Source of the DNA: Glaciimonas sp.
Lineage (GTDB): Bacteria > Pseudomonadota > Gammaproteobacteria > Burkholderiales > Burkholderiaceae_D
Assembly (NCBI GenBank): GCA_012927585.1
Contig: JABBOY010000023.1
Coordinates: 124,001-188,000, forward strand
DNA: 64,000 bases
Direction: 5' to 3'
Shown: one piece after another, positions 9,135-18,675 of the stretch
Position numbering within the stretch: the stretch's first letter is position 1
Layout of the letters: each line of letters opens with the position of its first letter
Position numbers and translations under genes: made by a program
Notes under the pieces: generated by a model
What the model was told of the DNA's origin: nothing
What the model saw: only the letters and a program-made list of their open reading frames with translations
The model's database searches: none

Positions 9135-9413
9135 CTATAAAACGGGGATAAAACGTTCAATGTGGCGTTCACCATCGATGAGCGGCGCGATTTCCGCAGC
9201 AGCCAATGCTGCAGCCAACGCTGCGTCGAAGCCGTCCGGCACCGCCAGATAGATTTCCATCCAGGTTTGGCGCCCATCTTGCCGATCAGGATGGCGCTTG
9301 AGAGCGGTGCCGATCTGATATTGCTGCTGGAGTGCAGCCTGCAGCGGCAATACCTTGTCGCGCAACGGTTGTGCCTGTGCATCGCCGACTTGGTAGTAAA
9401 TGTAGTAATCCAT
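9135..9413 (-). CDS. DUF4936 family protein
   Basis: A 92-residue cytosolic protein. MDYYIYYQV at the start, TWMEIYLAVP in the middle and the C-terminal HIERFIPV match the small DUF4936 proteins of betaproteobacteria, which have no known function. ATG 9413 is preferred to the one at 9428 because the family starts at MDYYIYY. It sits between ygfZ and the NRDE gene, all leftward, and is separated from ygfZ by a dispersed hairpin element. Confidence 0.7.
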   Translation of the reverse strand: MDYYIYYQVGDAQAQPLRDKVLPLQAALQQQYQIGTALKRHPDRQDGRQTWMEIYLAVPDGFDAALAAALAAAEIAPLIDGERHIERFIPVL

Positions 9414-9443
9414 TCCAACTTGCCTCAATAAATAAAAATATAT

Positions 9444-9518
9444 GGGGGTATAGCTAAAAACAAGTTCTTCTCCGCATATATTTATTGCACATTTAAAAAA
9501 TACAAAGTCTAGTATGCT
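9444..9518 (+). repeat. Dispersed hairpin element (CCGCATATAAT family), copy A
   Basis: It reads GGGGGTAT, an A-rich spacer, TTCTCCGCATATA, TTGCAC, AAAAAATACA and AGTATGC, in the same order as the other copies. It lies between the leftward genes ygfZ and the DUF4936 gene. Confidence 0.6.
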
Positions 9519-9529
9519 TGAAAAAGCAA

Positions 9530-10588
9530 TTATTCCGGGTCGTTCGGCAATGCATACGGCAGGGTGCGGAACTGCAGTGCTGGACCCTCGGCAGTGCCTA
9601 GATGGATGGTGGATGCAGCGGCTGCCGCAATCTTGATTTCAACCAGGCAATCAAAGCTATCGCCTGTGCTGCGCTCGGCATTGACGATCATGCCGCAAGG
9701 TTGTAGCGGATCGCTGCTAGAGAAAACTTCCATGCCGGCGGTAACGGTCATGGCGGGAGAGTTGACGCCAGCCGCCAGCATGCGCCGTTTGAGTTTGCCC
9801 AGATACTGCATGCGGGCCACGATTTCCTGGCCGGGATAGCAGCCCTTCTTGAAGTTGACGCCGCCGATCAGTTCCATGTTCAGCATTTGCGGCACAAACT
9901 GTTCTTGCGTCGGCGGGGTAATTTGCGGTACGCCGGCCAGGATCGACGACCAGCGCCAGGCACTGCTGCCGACCGCTGCCAACTGCGTCGCCAGCGCTGG
10001 CCAGGCGTCTTGCGCTACTGCTGTGCTGGCAAACCATTGGTAACGCGGAGCATTGAAAGCGTCCGCCAGACGCAGCAAAGTTCCGGCGTCATTACTAACG
10101 CTGGCATACGGTGCCGCCGGCAGGGCAGGGAACCAGGCGTTCAACGCAGTGCTTGCCGCCCGTCCGCCGAGTCCGAGCAATACATGGCTGTCGTTCAAGT
10201 CAGTCAATGTGACTTTGGCGCGCATGACGTACATCTGCAAGCGCTTCTGGATCGCAGGCTGTAAAGAACGCGGCAACTGCAGCAAAATCGTCTCAGCCGG
10301 TTTCCACATCAGGAAGGTTGCCAGCAGGCGGCCTTTGGGCGTGCAATAACCAGCCAACCGTACTGCATCGGCGTCCAGATGGGCCACGTCGTTGGTCAGT
10401 TGATTATGTAAAAAACCGGCAGCATCTTCGCCGCTGACAGCAATTACGCCCAAGTCGGCAAGTGGCGCGACGAAGCCGGTCTCTAACGTTGCCGGCGCCG
10501 CAGGTTGGCCGAAATGCAGAATCTCGGGCGGATTGCCGTTACTAACGTGCGCGCCTTGCGCGGCCAAATATTGCAACCAATTATTCAT
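9530..10588 (-). CDS. ygfZ: Folate-binding protein YgfZ (Fe-S cluster assembly factor)
   Basis: A 352-residue aminomethyltransferase-like protein. The family hallmark K-G-C-Y-P-G-Q-E (NFKKGCYPGQEIVARMQ) lies at about residues 247-263, with HNQLTNDVAHL near 61-71. In Enterobacteria YgfZ binds tetrahydrofolate and helps repair or assemble Fe-S clusters, for example in MiaB. It diverges from mltG; the same ygfZ/mltG/tmk/holB neighbourhood is common in proteobacteria. Confidence 0.9.
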   Translation of the reverse strand: MNNWLQYLAAQGAHVSNGNPPEILHFGQPAAPATLETGFVAPLADLGVIAVSGEDAAGFLHNQLTNDVAHLDADAVRLAGYCTPKGRLLATFLMWKPAETILLQLPRSLQPAIQKRLQMYVMRAKVTLTDLNDSHVLLGLGGRAASTALNAWFPALPAAPYASVSNDAGTLLRLADAFNAPRYQWFASTAVAQDAWPALATQLAAVGSSAWRWSSILAGVPQITPPTQEQFVPQMLNMELIGGVNFKKGCYPGQEIVARMQYLGKLKRRMLAAGVNSPAMTVTAGMEVFSSSDPLQPCGMIVNAERSTGDSFDCLVEIKIAAAAASTIHLGTAEGPALQFRTLPYALPNDPE

Positions 10589-10769
10589 TGTCTCTGTCTT
10601 ATATCCAGAATAGCCATCAAATCGGCGTCACCGTCAAAGCGACGCTGTTGCCGGTTGTAACTTAAATCGTGTATCCGCGCCCGATACCGCTTGTGAGCGC
10701 GCCCTATGCTTTATCATTGTGGGCGATTATAGAGCCGCTAAAAAAATTACGCCGGAACCACTATCAGAC

Positions 10770-11780
10770 ATGTATTTCCTGAAAAAATTATTGTTGAGCT
10801 GCATCCTGTTGATGCTGTTGGCTGGTGCCGGATTGTTGTTCTGGGCTACGCAGCCGATCCAGAGCGGAGCGCAAAGTGTGCCGTATCAAGGCGTTCCATT
10901 CACGATTAAACCCGGCAGCCACCTGCGCAGTACGGCCGATCAAATCGTCGCTGCCGGGATTCCGGTCAATGCCGAACTACTGACGTTGCTGGCACGCATC
11001 ACCGGCCAGGCCGGAAAGATCAAGGCCGGCAGCTACGAATTGAAGTCTGGCGCAACCCCGAAAACGCTGCTCCGGCAAATGGTGCTTGGACAATTCGCCC
11101 AGGAGTCTTTAATCATCATCGAAGGATGGACTTTTAAACAGATGCGCGTTGCGATGGCCGCGCATCCCGGCCTGAAGCACGACACCATCGACCTCACCGA
11201 CGCGCAGTTGCTGGCAAAAATTTCTATAAAAGAAAAATACCCTGAAGGCCTGTTTTTCCCCGATACGTACTTGTTCGCCAAAGGCGCGAGCGACCTGCAA
11301 ATTTACCGCCAAGCCAACACCACGCTGATGGCGCACCTTAATGAAGCCTGGAGCAAACGCGATGCGAGCCTGCCGTACAAGACGCCGTATGAAGCACTAA
11401 TCATGGCTTCCATTGTCGAGAAAGAGACCGGAAAAAAGGCAGACCGCAACACGATTGCCAGCGTGTTCATCAATCGGCTGAAAGCCGGCATGATGCTGCA
11501 GACTGACCCGACCGTGATTTACGGCATGGGCGCGCAATACAACGGCAATATCAGCAAGCGCGACCTGCAAACCGACACCGCTTATAACACTTACACCCGA
11601 ATTGGCCTGCCGCCGACTCCAATTGCATTGCCGGGCGCCGAATCTTTGCGAGCAGCGTTAGCGCCGGCCAATACAGATTCCTTGTATTTTGTTGCGCGGG
11701 GCGACGGTAGCAGCCAGTTTTCAAGCAATCTGGACGACCATAATCGCGCCGTCAACAAATATATCCGTGGGGGAAACTAG
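10770..11780 (+). CDS. mltG: Endolytic murein transglycosylase MltG
   Basis: A 336-residue YceG-like protein. One N-terminal membrane helix ([18 protein letters not shown], residues 7-24) anchors a periplasmic domain. The catalytic Glu lies in [11 protein letters not shown] (about residue 212-222). Further motifs are [10 protein letters not shown] and [14 protein letters not shown]. The enzyme cuts nascent peptidoglycan and is thought to terminate glycan strands. ATG 10770 is chosen because it directly precedes the membrane helix; an in-frame start at 10719 would add 17 polar residues. The stop is 2 bases from the tmk start. Confidence 0.9.
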   Translation: MYFLKKLLLSCILLMLLAGAGLLFWATQPIQSGAQSVPYQGVPFTIKPGSHLRSTADQIVAAGIPVNAELLTLLARITGQAGKIKAGSYELKSGATPKTLLRQMVLGQFAQESLIIIEGWTFKQMRVAMAAHPGLKHDTIDLTDAQLLAKISIKEKYPEGLFFPDTYLFAKGASDLQIYRQANTTLMAHLNEAWSKRDASLPYKTPYEALIMASIVEKETGKKADRNTIASVFINRLKAGMMLQTDPTVIYGMGAQYNGNISKRDLQTDTAYNTYTRIGLPPTPIALPGAESLRAALAPANTDSLYFVARGDGSSQFSSNLDDHNRAVNKYIRGGN

Positions 11781-11782
11781 TT

Positions 11783-12400
11783 GTGCACAATCCAGAACGC
11801 GGAAAATTCATTACCTTTGAGGGCATCGATGGTGCCGGCAAATCGACCCATATCGGCTTCGTTGCCGAGTTGCTCGCCGCCGGCGGCAAAACCGTGGTCA
11901 CGACGCGGGAACCGGGCGGTACGCGTTTGGGCGAAAAGCTGCGTGAATTGTTGCTGCACGAAAAAATGCACCTGGAAACCGAAGCCTTGTTGATGTTTGC
12001 AGCCCGCCGCGAACATATCGCGCAAGTGATCGAGCCGGCGCTGGCACGCGGCGACTGGGTTGTTTCGGACCGCTTTACCGATGCCACTTTTGCCTATCAG
12101 GGCGGCGGCCGCAAGCTTGACTTGCACAAGCTTGATTTATTGGAGCAATGGGTGCATCCGAATTTGCAACCTGATCTGACCTTACTGTTCGACGTGCCGC
12201 TGGGAGTGGCGCGCGCCCGTTTGGATGCAAGCTGCACCCTGGACAAATTCGAGCAGGAGCAGGAGGATTTCTTTGGCGCCACGCGTACCGAATATTTGCG
12301 CCGGGCGACAGAATTTTCGCAACGCTTTCGCATCGTCGATGCTACCCAGCCGATTGTCAGTGTTCGTAAAGTACTTGAAAAAATAATTGCAAGCCTTTGA
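11783..12400 (+). CDS. tmk: Thymidylate kinase
   Basis: A 205-residue enzyme phosphorylating dTMP to dTDP. The P-loop is [11 protein letters not shown] (residues 12-22), the DR(Y/F) motif is [18 protein letters not shown] and the LID region follows at about 143-160. The start is a GTG two bases after the mltG stop. The mltG-tmk-holB order is a conserved proteobacterial operon. Confidence 0.92.
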   Translation: MHNPERGKFITFEGIDGAGKSTHIGFVAELLAAGGKTVVTTREPGGTRLGEKLRELLLHEKMHLETEALLMFAARREHIAQVIEPALARGDWVVSDRFTDATFAYQGGGRKLDLHKLDLLEQWVHPNLQPDLTLLFDVPLGVARARLDASCTLDKFEQEQEDFFGATRTEYLRRATEFSQRFRIVDATQPIVSVRKVLEKIIASL

Positions 12401-12483
12401 TATGTAATTATTAAAAAATTTCAAAATGAAATTCAATTTTACATATTTCACTTTAATAAAAAATCATAATAGCTTGATTATTA

Positions 12484-13536
12484 ATGAATAATTTGATTTA
12501 TCCCTGGCAGCAAACAGCGTGGCAACAGTTGCAGCAACAGCGCGACCGGATGCCGCACGCGATTCTGCTCCACGGTGCGCAAGGGATCGGTAAAACCGTT
12601 TTTGCCGAGTGCTTGGCACAGGCTGTTTTGTGCGACACGCCGGGCGCGAACGGTCATGCCTGCGGCCAATGCGCTTCCTGCGGTTGGTTCGCTCGCTACG
12701 GCCATCCCGATTATCGCCGCGTGCGGCCGGAAATTCTGGAGCCGGACGGTGGCGCTGGGGAAGATGGAGAATCTGACGACGGTAAGAAAGCTGCAAAGAC
12801 CACCAAAGCGCCGTCCAAGGAGATCAAGATAGGCCAAATTAGGGCGCTGGCGGATTTCATGAATATTTCCACCCACCGGCACGGCAAGCGTGTGATCGTG
12901 CTGTATCCAGCCGAAGCGCTCAACGAAATGGCGGCCAATGCATTGCTAAAAACCCTTGAAGAACCAGCGCCGGACACCTTGTTTTTACTGGTCACCAACA
13001 GTATGGATCGTCTGTTGCCGACCATCTTGTCGCGCTGCCGCAAATTTGCACTGAACATGCCATCGACCGAACAAGCACTGGCTTGGCTGCAACAGCAAGG
13101 CATAAACGACGCCGCCGTCTGGCTGGCGCAAGAGGGTGGAGCACCGCTTGCCGCCGGCGTCCAGGCACAGGCCGGCAATCGTGAAGAGATTGACGCGCTG
13201 CTGGCTTTGCTGGCCAAACCTGGTGCCGAAGCACTGCTAAAAACTGCCGACCGCCTGCAAAAAGTACCTGCAACCCATCTGGTAACGTGGCTGCAGCGCT
13301 GGTTGTTCGATCTGATTTCTGTCAAACTTGCCGGCAAAATCCGGTATTACCCGGCGTACCGCACCGCGCTTGCGGCACTGGCTGAACGCATCGAAACGCA
13401 CGCCTTGTTGCGGCTCTTGAAAGTCACCAGCCAACGTCGGGCGATTGCGGAACACCCGCTGTCGGCCAAGCTGTTCGTGGAAGACATGTTGCTGGATTAC
13501 CTGACCTTAATTCCTGGAAAGAACCTACATGAATGA
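12484..13536 (+). CDS. holB: DNA polymerase III delta' subunit
   Basis: A 350-residue clamp-loader subunit. It has a P-loop-like GAQGIGKT (residues 31-38), a zinc-binding cluster (C..C..C..C in HACGQCASC around 56-66), NALLKTLEEPAP and the SRC box (LSRCRKF). An acidic and lysine-rich insert near residues 85-110 (GEDGESDDGKKAAKTTK) is a lineage-type linker. It overlaps the next gene by 8 bases. An AT-rich 83-base gap separates it from tmk. Confidence 0.9.
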   Translation: MNNLIYPWQQTAWQQLQQQRDRMPHAILLHGAQGIGKTVFAECLAQAVLCDTPGANGHACGQCASCGWFARYGHPDYRRVRPEILEPDGGAGEDGESDDGKKAAKTTKAPSKEIKIGQIRALADFMNISTHRHGKRVIVLYPAEALNEMAANALLKTLEEPAPDTLFLLVTNSMDRLLPTILSRCRKFALNMPSTEQALAWLQQQGINDAAVWLAQEGGAPLAAGVQAQAGNREEIDALLALLAKPGAEALLKTADRLQKVPATHLVTWLQRWLFDLISVKLAGKIRYYPAYRTALAALAERIETHALLRLLKVTSQRRAIAEHPLSAKLFVEDMLLDYLTLIPGKNLHE

Positions 13537-13912
13537 CGTTAACGCAGCCGCCACAGCACCAACCACAGCAATCGGCCGGCCGTCAGTGCTATCGCTGTCG
13601 ATCAAGGAAAGGTCGGCGCTGTACTCGGCTTATATGCCTTTACTAAAAAACGCAGGCATTTTTGTGCCGACCAACAAATCGTATAAGCTGGGTGACGAGA
13701 TTTATCTGATCCTGTCGCTGATGGACGACCCGAACAAATATCCGATTGCCGGCAAGGTGGCTTGGGTTACGCCAGCCAATGCGCAGAACAACAAGGCACA
13801 GGGTATCGGCGTGCATTTTCCAGACGACGAAAGCGGCAAGCGCGTCAAACATTCCATCGAGGTGTTGCTAGGGTCGGCCGTGCATTCGACCCGCGCCACG
13901 CACACCTTATAA
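13529..13912 (+). CDS. PilZ domain protein, type IV pilus type
   Basis: A 127-residue protein with LSLSIKERSALYSAYMPLL, GIFVPTNKSYKLGDEIYL and GIGVHFPDD, characteristic of the PilZ family. The RxxxR and (D/N)xSxxG residues that bind cyclic di-GMP are not visible, as in the non-binding PilZ proteins of the holB-pilZ-tatD neighbourhood that act in type IV pilus assembly. It overlaps holB by 8 bases, so is probably co-translated. Confidence 0.8.
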   Translation: MNDVNAAATAPTTAIGRPSVLSLSIKERSALYSAYMPLLKNAGIFVPTNKSYKLGDEIYLILSLMDDPNKYPIAGKVAWVTPANAQNNKAQGIGVHFPDDESGKRVKHSIEVLLGSAVHSTRATHTL

Positions 13913-13933
13913 AATTTTCCATAAAACTTTCAA

Positions 13934-14446
13934 ATGCCTTATACCTATCGCCCGGCTCGCCTTGGGGACTTGCCAGCCATCGTCGCCATTTACAATTCGA
14001 CCGTCGCATCACGTATGGTCACGGCCGATACCGAGCCGGTCAGCGTCGCATCGCGCCACGCCTGGTTTGCTGAACATACGCCGGAAAAACGTCCGCTATG
14101 GGTAGTTGAATCAGCATCCGGCAACAACACAAACAACATTCTAGGCTGGCTATCCTATTCGAATTTTTACGGCAGACCCGCGTATGCAGGCACCGCTGAA
14201 CTTTCGATTTATTTACATCAGGACGCTCGTGGCAAAGGATTGGGCAGTTATCTGCTGTCGCAAGCAATTGCCGTTGCACCGGAAGTCGGAGTGCACACCT
14301 TGCTCGGCTTCATCTTTGGTCACAACCTGGCGAGCCTGAGATTATTCGACGGCTTCGGCTTTGCGCGCTGGGCCTTGTTGCCGGGTGTGGCGACGCTGGA
14401 CGGCGTTGAGCGCGACTTGATCATTCTGGGCAAGCGGGTAGGGTAA
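13934..14446 (+). CDS. GNAT N-acetyltransferase (phosphinothricin acetyltransferase-like)
   Basis: A 170-residue GNAT enzyme. It begins with YRPARLGDLPAIVAIYN, has YSNFYGRPAYAGTAELSIYL and the acetyl-CoA loop ARGKGLGSYLLSQAI (residues about 100-114), then FGHNLASLRLFDGFGF. This is the Pat/YncA-like group acetylating small amines such as methionine derivatives or phosphinothricin. The acceptor is unknown. It lies 21 bases after the PilZ gene. Confidence 0.8.
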   Translation: MPYTYRPARLGDLPAIVAIYNSTVASRMVTADTEPVSVASRHAWFAEHTPEKRPLWVVESASGNNTNNILGWLSYSNFYGRPAYAGTAELSIYLHQDARGKGLGSYLLSQAIAVAPEVGVHTLLGFIFGHNLASLRLFDGFGFARWALLPGVATLDGVERDLIILGKRVG

Positions 14447-14480
14447 ATTTGCTTTACGAACTATTCCAGTAACGAGAGGA

Positions 14481-15086
14481 ATGATGAACCACATCGAAGC
14501 TTTCAACCGCATCCTGTTTTTGCAGATTAACGGTGGCGATGGCACGCCGACATGGCTGATACAAGTCGCCATTGGTATCGCTGATGACCTGATCTATCTG
14601 GTTCCGTTGCTTTTGCTAGGCATGTGGCTGTGGGGCGACAGCACGCGTCGCAATCAGGCGATCAAGGCGTGCCTGGTCACCCTGTTGGCGCTTGGCGCAA
14701 ATCAAGTGATCGGCTTAGCATGGCAGCATCCGCGACCATTCATGATCGGACTCGGCCACGCCTGGATGCCTCACGCGGCCGATTCCTCTTTCCCCAGCGA
14801 TCACATGACCGTGTTTGCCGGCATCGGCCTGACCTTACTGTTCGGTGGCGCGTTTCGACTGGCCGCGGTCGTCTTAACAGCAAGTTTTGCGATTGCCTGG
14901 GCGCGGGTGTTCCTAGGAGTGCATTTCCCGCTGGACATGGTGGGAGCCGTCGCGGTGGCCGGTGTGGCTGCTGTCGTTGTCGCGCCACTTTGGCACATGG
15001 CTGGCGACACGCTTACCAGCCTGGCTGAGCGGCTGTACCGGGTGGTCTTGGCGCGACCGATTGCTTCTGGATGGGTTCGGCGCTAA
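14481..15086 (+). CDS. PAP2 phosphatase (undecaprenyl-diphosphatase BcrC-like)
   Basis: A 201-residue membrane protein. The start NHIEAFNRILFLQINGG is typical of BcrC/YbjG-like lipid phosphatases. The three PAP2 motifs are intact: RPF near residue 75, SFPSDH near 93 and a late RVFLGVHFPLD. The likely role is removal of a phosphate from undecaprenyl diphosphate to recycle the cell-wall lipid carrier. SD-like GAGAGGA precedes the ATG. Confidence 0.8.
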   Translation: MMNHIEAFNRILFLQINGGDGTPTWLIQVAIGIADDLIYLVPLLLLGMWLWGDSTRRNQAIKACLVTLLALGANQVIGLAWQHPRPFMIGLGHAWMPHAADSSFPSDHMTVFAGIGLTLLFGGAFRLAAVVLTASFAIAWARVFLGVHFPLDMVGAVAVAGVAAVVVAPLWHMAGDTLTSLAERLYRVVLARPIASGWVRR

Positions 15087-15123
15087 CCATGCAATGTCAC
15101 GCATTACTGAAAATGTACTGAAA

Positions 15124-15627
15124 ATGGCGGGCATAAAGAAACTATTTGACGAGAAGAACGTACACGTCGTTTTTGAGATCAGCCTTATGTTCAAAGGCGC
15201 GTTTGCGCTGGCGGAAATCGCCGCCAGTATTTTCGTCTACTTTGTTAGCAGGCAATTCCTGCTCGACCTGGTGCACGCCATCACACAGACGGAATTGACG
15301 GAGGATCCACGCGACTTCGTTGCTAATTATCTGCTCCATGCCGCGCAAGGTTTGTCCATTAGTAGCCAACACTTCACAGCCTTTTATTTGCTCAGCCACG
15401 GCATAATCAAACTCTGGCTCATCATCGGTCTGTGGCGAAAAAAGTTGGGGTACTATCCAGCCGCCATCGCTATTTTCGGCTTGTTCATTCTCTATCAAGT
15501 GTATCGATACAGCTTTACGCACGCATTATCGTTGCTGCTCATCACAGCATTGGATGTCGTCGTCATTGGATTGACATGGTTTGAGTACCAGCATTTGCGG
15601 CGCATCTTGCCCAGTGGCCTGAATTAG
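15124..15627 (+). CDS. DUF2127 family membrane protein
   Basis: A 167-residue protein with three or four hydrophobic segments, beginning HVVFEISLMFKGAFALAEI and later HGIIKLWLIIGLWRKKLGYYPAAI and a final FILYQVYRYSFTHAL segment, the pattern of DUF2127. Function is unknown. The start is uncertain: ATG 15094 and ATG 15124 are both in frame and neither has a clear SD. It follows the PAP2 gene closely. Confidence 0.65.
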   Translation: MAGIKKLFDEKNVHVVFEISLMFKGAFALAEIAASIFVYFVSRQFLLDLVHAITQTELTEDPRDFVANYLLHAAQGLSISSQHFTAFYLLSHGIIKLWLIIGLWRKKLGYYPAAIAIFGLFILYQVYRYSFTHALSLLLITALDVVVIGLTWFEYQHLRRILPSGLN

Positions 15628-15737
15628 CTTGCAGCAGGGCAGGAGGCTAGCCCAGGCTTAGCGTACGATTTTTTCCATTTCGTGAGTTGCCCCCATCCGG
15701 CGGTAATGTCGGATTTTGCTGCGCTTAGCATCAACTA

Positions 15738-15801
15738 ACGGGGTATTTTTTAAATATGCATATAAATTATGCGGAAAACAAACAATTTTTTGCCATACTC
15801 C
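15738..15801 (-). repeat. Dispersed hairpin element (CCGCATATAAT family), copy E
   Basis: On the minus strand it reads GGAGTATG, an A-rich spacer, TTCCGCATAATTTATA, TGCATATTT, AAAAAATAC. It lies just upstream of tatD. Of all copies its centre most resembles the dif half-site found at 26389-26416. Confidence 0.5.
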
Positions 15802-15852
15802 ATGGTTTTCTCTAATTAGCCATATTCTGGAGTAAGTGCGTAAAGCCACACT

Positions 15853-16638
15853 ATGTACATCGATTCCCATTGCCACATCAATTTCCCGGAGCTCGCAGCC
15901 CGGATGCCCGAGGTTCTGGCTCGCATGGCCGAAAATCATGTTACGCATGCGCTGTGTGTGAGCGTCGATCTGCCGGACTTTCCGCAAGTGCTGGCGCTGG
16001 CCGAACAATATCCGCACATTTATGCTTCGGTTGGCGTGCATCCCGATTATGAAGACACGCCGGAACCGAGCGTCGAACAACTGGTTGCGCTGTCGCAGCA
16101 TCCTAAAGTCATCGCCATCGGCGAAACCGGGCTCGATTATTTTCGGCTGAAAGGAGACCTGGGATGGCAGCGGGAACGCTTTCGCACCCATATCCGAGCC
16201 TCCAGAGCGAGCGGCAAACCGCTCATCATTCACACTCGCGCCGCCTCTGCCGATACGATACGAATCATGCAGGAGGAGGGCGCAGGTAATTTGGACGGGG
16301 CAGGCGGGGCTGCCGGCGTCATGCATTGTTTTACCGAATCATTGGAAGTTGCGGAAGCGGCTATGGCGATGGGGTTTTACATCTCGTTTTCCGGTATCGT
16401 CACTTTTAAAAGCGCCAGGGAATTGCAGGCAGTAGCGCGTGTGGTGCCGCTGGAGCGCATCCTGATCGAGACCGATTCGCCTTATCTGGCACCGGTGCCG
16501 CATCGCGGCAAGATGAACGAGCCGGGCTTCGTCATGCATGTGGCAGTGTACCTGGCAGATCTGAAGGGCGTTCCGCTGGCACAAGTTGCGCAACAGACCA
16601 GCGATAATTTTTTCAATCTATTCAATGTCATACACTGA
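15853..16638 (+). CDS. TatD family metal-dependent hydrolase
   Basis: A 261-residue TIM-barrel hydrolase. Metal ligands are visible as DSHCH (residues 4-8), GETGLDYF (93-100), IHTRAA, MHCF and ETDSPYLAP. TatD-type proteins are 3'-5' nucleases or related deoxyribonucleases; the exact substrate of this one is unknown. The gene belongs to the holB-pilZ-tatD neighbourhood but is separated from it by three inserted genes. The ankyrin gene begins 8 bases after its stop. Confidence 0.88.
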   Translation: MYIDSHCHINFPELAARMPEVLARMAENHVTHALCVSVDLPDFPQVLALAEQYPHIYASVGVHPDYEDTPEPSVEQLVALSQHPKVIAIGETGLDYFRLKGDLGWQRERFRTHIRASRASGKPLIIHTRAASADTIRIMQEEGAGNLDGAGGAAGVMHCFTESLEVAEAAMAMGFYISFSGIVTFKSARELQAVARVVPLERILIETDSPYLAPVPHRGKMNEPGFVMHVAVYLADLKGVPLAQVAQQTSDNFFNLFNVIH

Positions 16639-16645
16639 ATTTATC

Positions 16646-17383
16646 ATGTCAATTATTAAAAGTAATTTAGGAAGCGTTGTCAGCCAAATCTTCAGCCGAA
16701 TTTTCAGCCGAAAATTGCGCTTGGCCACGCTTGCCGGATCGATTGCAGCGCTGGTATTGATTGCAACGCCGGCTTTTGCCGACTCCTATACCGATTTTTT
16801 CCGCGCTGTGGGCAACGATAATGCGGACGAAGTATCTTCCTTGCTTCAACGCGGTTTCGACCCTAACGCAATAGAAGCCAAACGCGGCGATACCGGCTTG
16901 ATGCTGGCAATTCAGGGCGGCTCTAAAAAAGTCATCGAAGTGCTGATCGATGCGCGCAACATCGATTATGAAGCCCGCGCATTCAATGGCAACACCGCTC
17001 TCATGCTGGCAGCCTACAAAGAGTTGCCGCAGGTGGTGCAAACACTGCTGGACAAAGGGGCCGAGGTCAACCGCCCCGGCTGGACCGCGCTGCATTACGC
17101 GGCAACAGTGGGTAATAACGATATCGTGCGGCTGCTGCTGGATAAATTCGCCTACATCGACGCCGCATCGCCGAACGGCACCACGCCGGTGATGATGGCG
17201 GCACGTTCCGGCCACATCCTGACGGTTAAGTTATTGCTTGATGAAGGGGCCGATGCCACACTGAAAAATCAACTAGGCATGAGCGCGATTGATTTTGCGG
17301 TCAAATTCGGTCACAAGGACATTGCCGAAGGACTCCAATACCGGCTTGAAAAAGCCGGTAATCCGCAGCCTGCAGGAAAATAA
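16646..17383 (+). CDS. Exported ankyrin-repeat protein
   Basis: A 245-residue protein. A signal peptide runs from about residue 24 to 47 (LATLAGSIAALVLIATPAFA), with cleavage after AFA. About five ankyrin repeats follow, with typical G.TGLMLAI, G.TALMLAA, GWTALHYAA, GTTPVMMAA and GMSAIDFA cores. It is likely a periplasmic protein-binding scaffold; the partner is unknown. ATG 16646 is chosen because it leaves a sensible basic n-region. It follows tatD closely. Confidence 0.8.
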   Translation: MSIIKSNLGSVVSQIFSRIFSRKLRLATLAGSIAALVLIATPAFADSYTDFFRAVGNDNADEVSSLLQRGFDPNAIEAKRGDTGLMLAIQGGSKKVIEVLIDARNIDYEARAFNGNTALMLAAYKELPQVVQTLLDKGAEVNRPGWTALHYAATVGNNDIVRLLLDKFAYIDAASPNGTTPVMMAARSGHILTVKLLLDEGADATLKNQLGMSAIDFAVKFGHKDIAEGLQYRLEKAGNPQPAGK

Positions 17384-17547
17384 TGCACCTGTGTTGGAGC
17401 CCTTCATGATACCAGTAGCCATCGCGTTTTCCTTATTACACACTTTTATCAGATCGATCCCATGCGTTTGCATTTTTATATTAGTGCGCTGCCGTTGTTG
17501 CCAATTTTGCAGCGCCAAGTTTTTCTCTGCCTGCGCAAGACATCGCA

Positions 17548-18675
17548 ATGAGCAACCATCCCATCATTTGTTGGAGCGAGGAGGGCGTAGAGCGCAGTGC
17601 GCGCTGGCATTCCGAAAGCGCAGCACCGGCACCCAGGCGCGTGCTGATTGCCGATGACCGCATGGCGGCCGATACCGCCTATCGTTTGGCTTGCGAAGGC
17701 AACGCATTATTGTGGCGTGGCGATTTTCAGAATGCGCGCCAGTTATTGCAAGCGCTTGCGCGGCGCGCCGACCGCAAGCCGCGCAAGTCGTCCGAAGTAC
17801 CGAGCGAAGCTTTTCATCTGCATCGCCAAGCGCAGTCCCAACGCGCCCGCACGTTAGCGATGTTGTTGTTGCCGCTGGAGGCCGACTATAGTATTCCGCT
17901 GCGACGCGCACCCGATGTGCAGCAAGCTTGCATGGAAGCCTATGGCCTGGGCGAAGTCGCTTCTGTGATCTCGTTGCGTGAACTGCTGGGCTTGATCGGG
18001 GCTCATGAATGGCGCAAAAAAGGGGTTGAGATTCCGGCTCTGGACGAGCGCATCCATCCGCATTACGGCGTATTTTCCCCACTACGCGGCGAATATGTGG
18101 CGCTGGTGGCTGAAGCGCCTCTGCCATCCCTGGAGTTGGCTTTCGATATCGGCACCGGTAGCGGCGTACTGGCCGCAGTGCTGGCGCGGCGCGGCGTCAA
18201 GCGCATCATCGCCACCGACCAGGATCCGCGTGCGCTGGCCTGCGCCGGTGAAAACATCATCCGGCTCGGATTGGCCGGGCAAGTCGAAGTGCTAAAGGCA
18301 GACCTGTTCCCCTCCGGCCGCGCACCGCTGATCGTGTGTAATCCGCCGTGGTTGCCGGCACGCCCCAGCGCATCCATCGAATCTGCGATATACGACCCCG
18401 ACAGCCGCATGTTGCATGGATTCCTGAATGGTTTGGCAGCGCATCTGGAACCGGGCGGGGAAGGCTGGCTCATTCTCTCCGATCTGGCCGAGCATCTGGG
18501 CTTGCGTACCCGTGCCGAGTTGCTTGCTGCCTTTGATCAGGCAGGATTGAAAATTGTGGCTAGAGCCGACATCAGGCCGAACCACCCGCGCGCCAGCGAC
18601 GCGACCGACCCGCTCCACCAAGCGCGCGCTGCAGAATTGACGTCGCTATGGCGCCTCACGATGGCATATACGTAA
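17548..18675 (+). CDS. Class I SAM-dependent methyltransferase, PrmC/RsmC-like
   Basis: A 375-residue protein. The N-terminal half (about 1-190) is helical and not assigned. The C-terminal half has the SAM-binding motif DIGTGSGVLAAVLARRG (about 200-216), IATDQDPRAL and the catalytic CNPPWLP motif. NPPW occurs in enzymes methylating amide or exocyclic amino groups, such as protein glutamine or rRNA guanine. The substrate is not predictable. It is the last rightward gene before the terminus region. Confidence 0.8.
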   Translation: MSNHPIICWSEEGVERSARWHSESAAPAPRRVLIADDRMAADTAYRLACEGNALLWRGDFQNARQLLQALARRADRKPRKSSEVPSEAFHLHRQAQSQRARTLAMLLLPLEADYSIPLRRAPDVQQACMEAYGLGEVASVISLRELLGLIGAHEWRKKGVEIPALDERIHPHYGVFSPLRGEYVALVAEAPLPSLELAFDIGTGSGVLAAVLARRGVKRIIATDQDPRALACAGENIIRLGLAGQVEVLKADLFPSGRAPLIVCNPPWLPARPSASIESAIYDPDSRMLHGFLNGLAAHLEPGGEGWLILSDLAEHLGLRTRAELLAAFDQAGLKIVARADIRPNHPRASDATDPLHQARAAELTSLWRLTMAYT

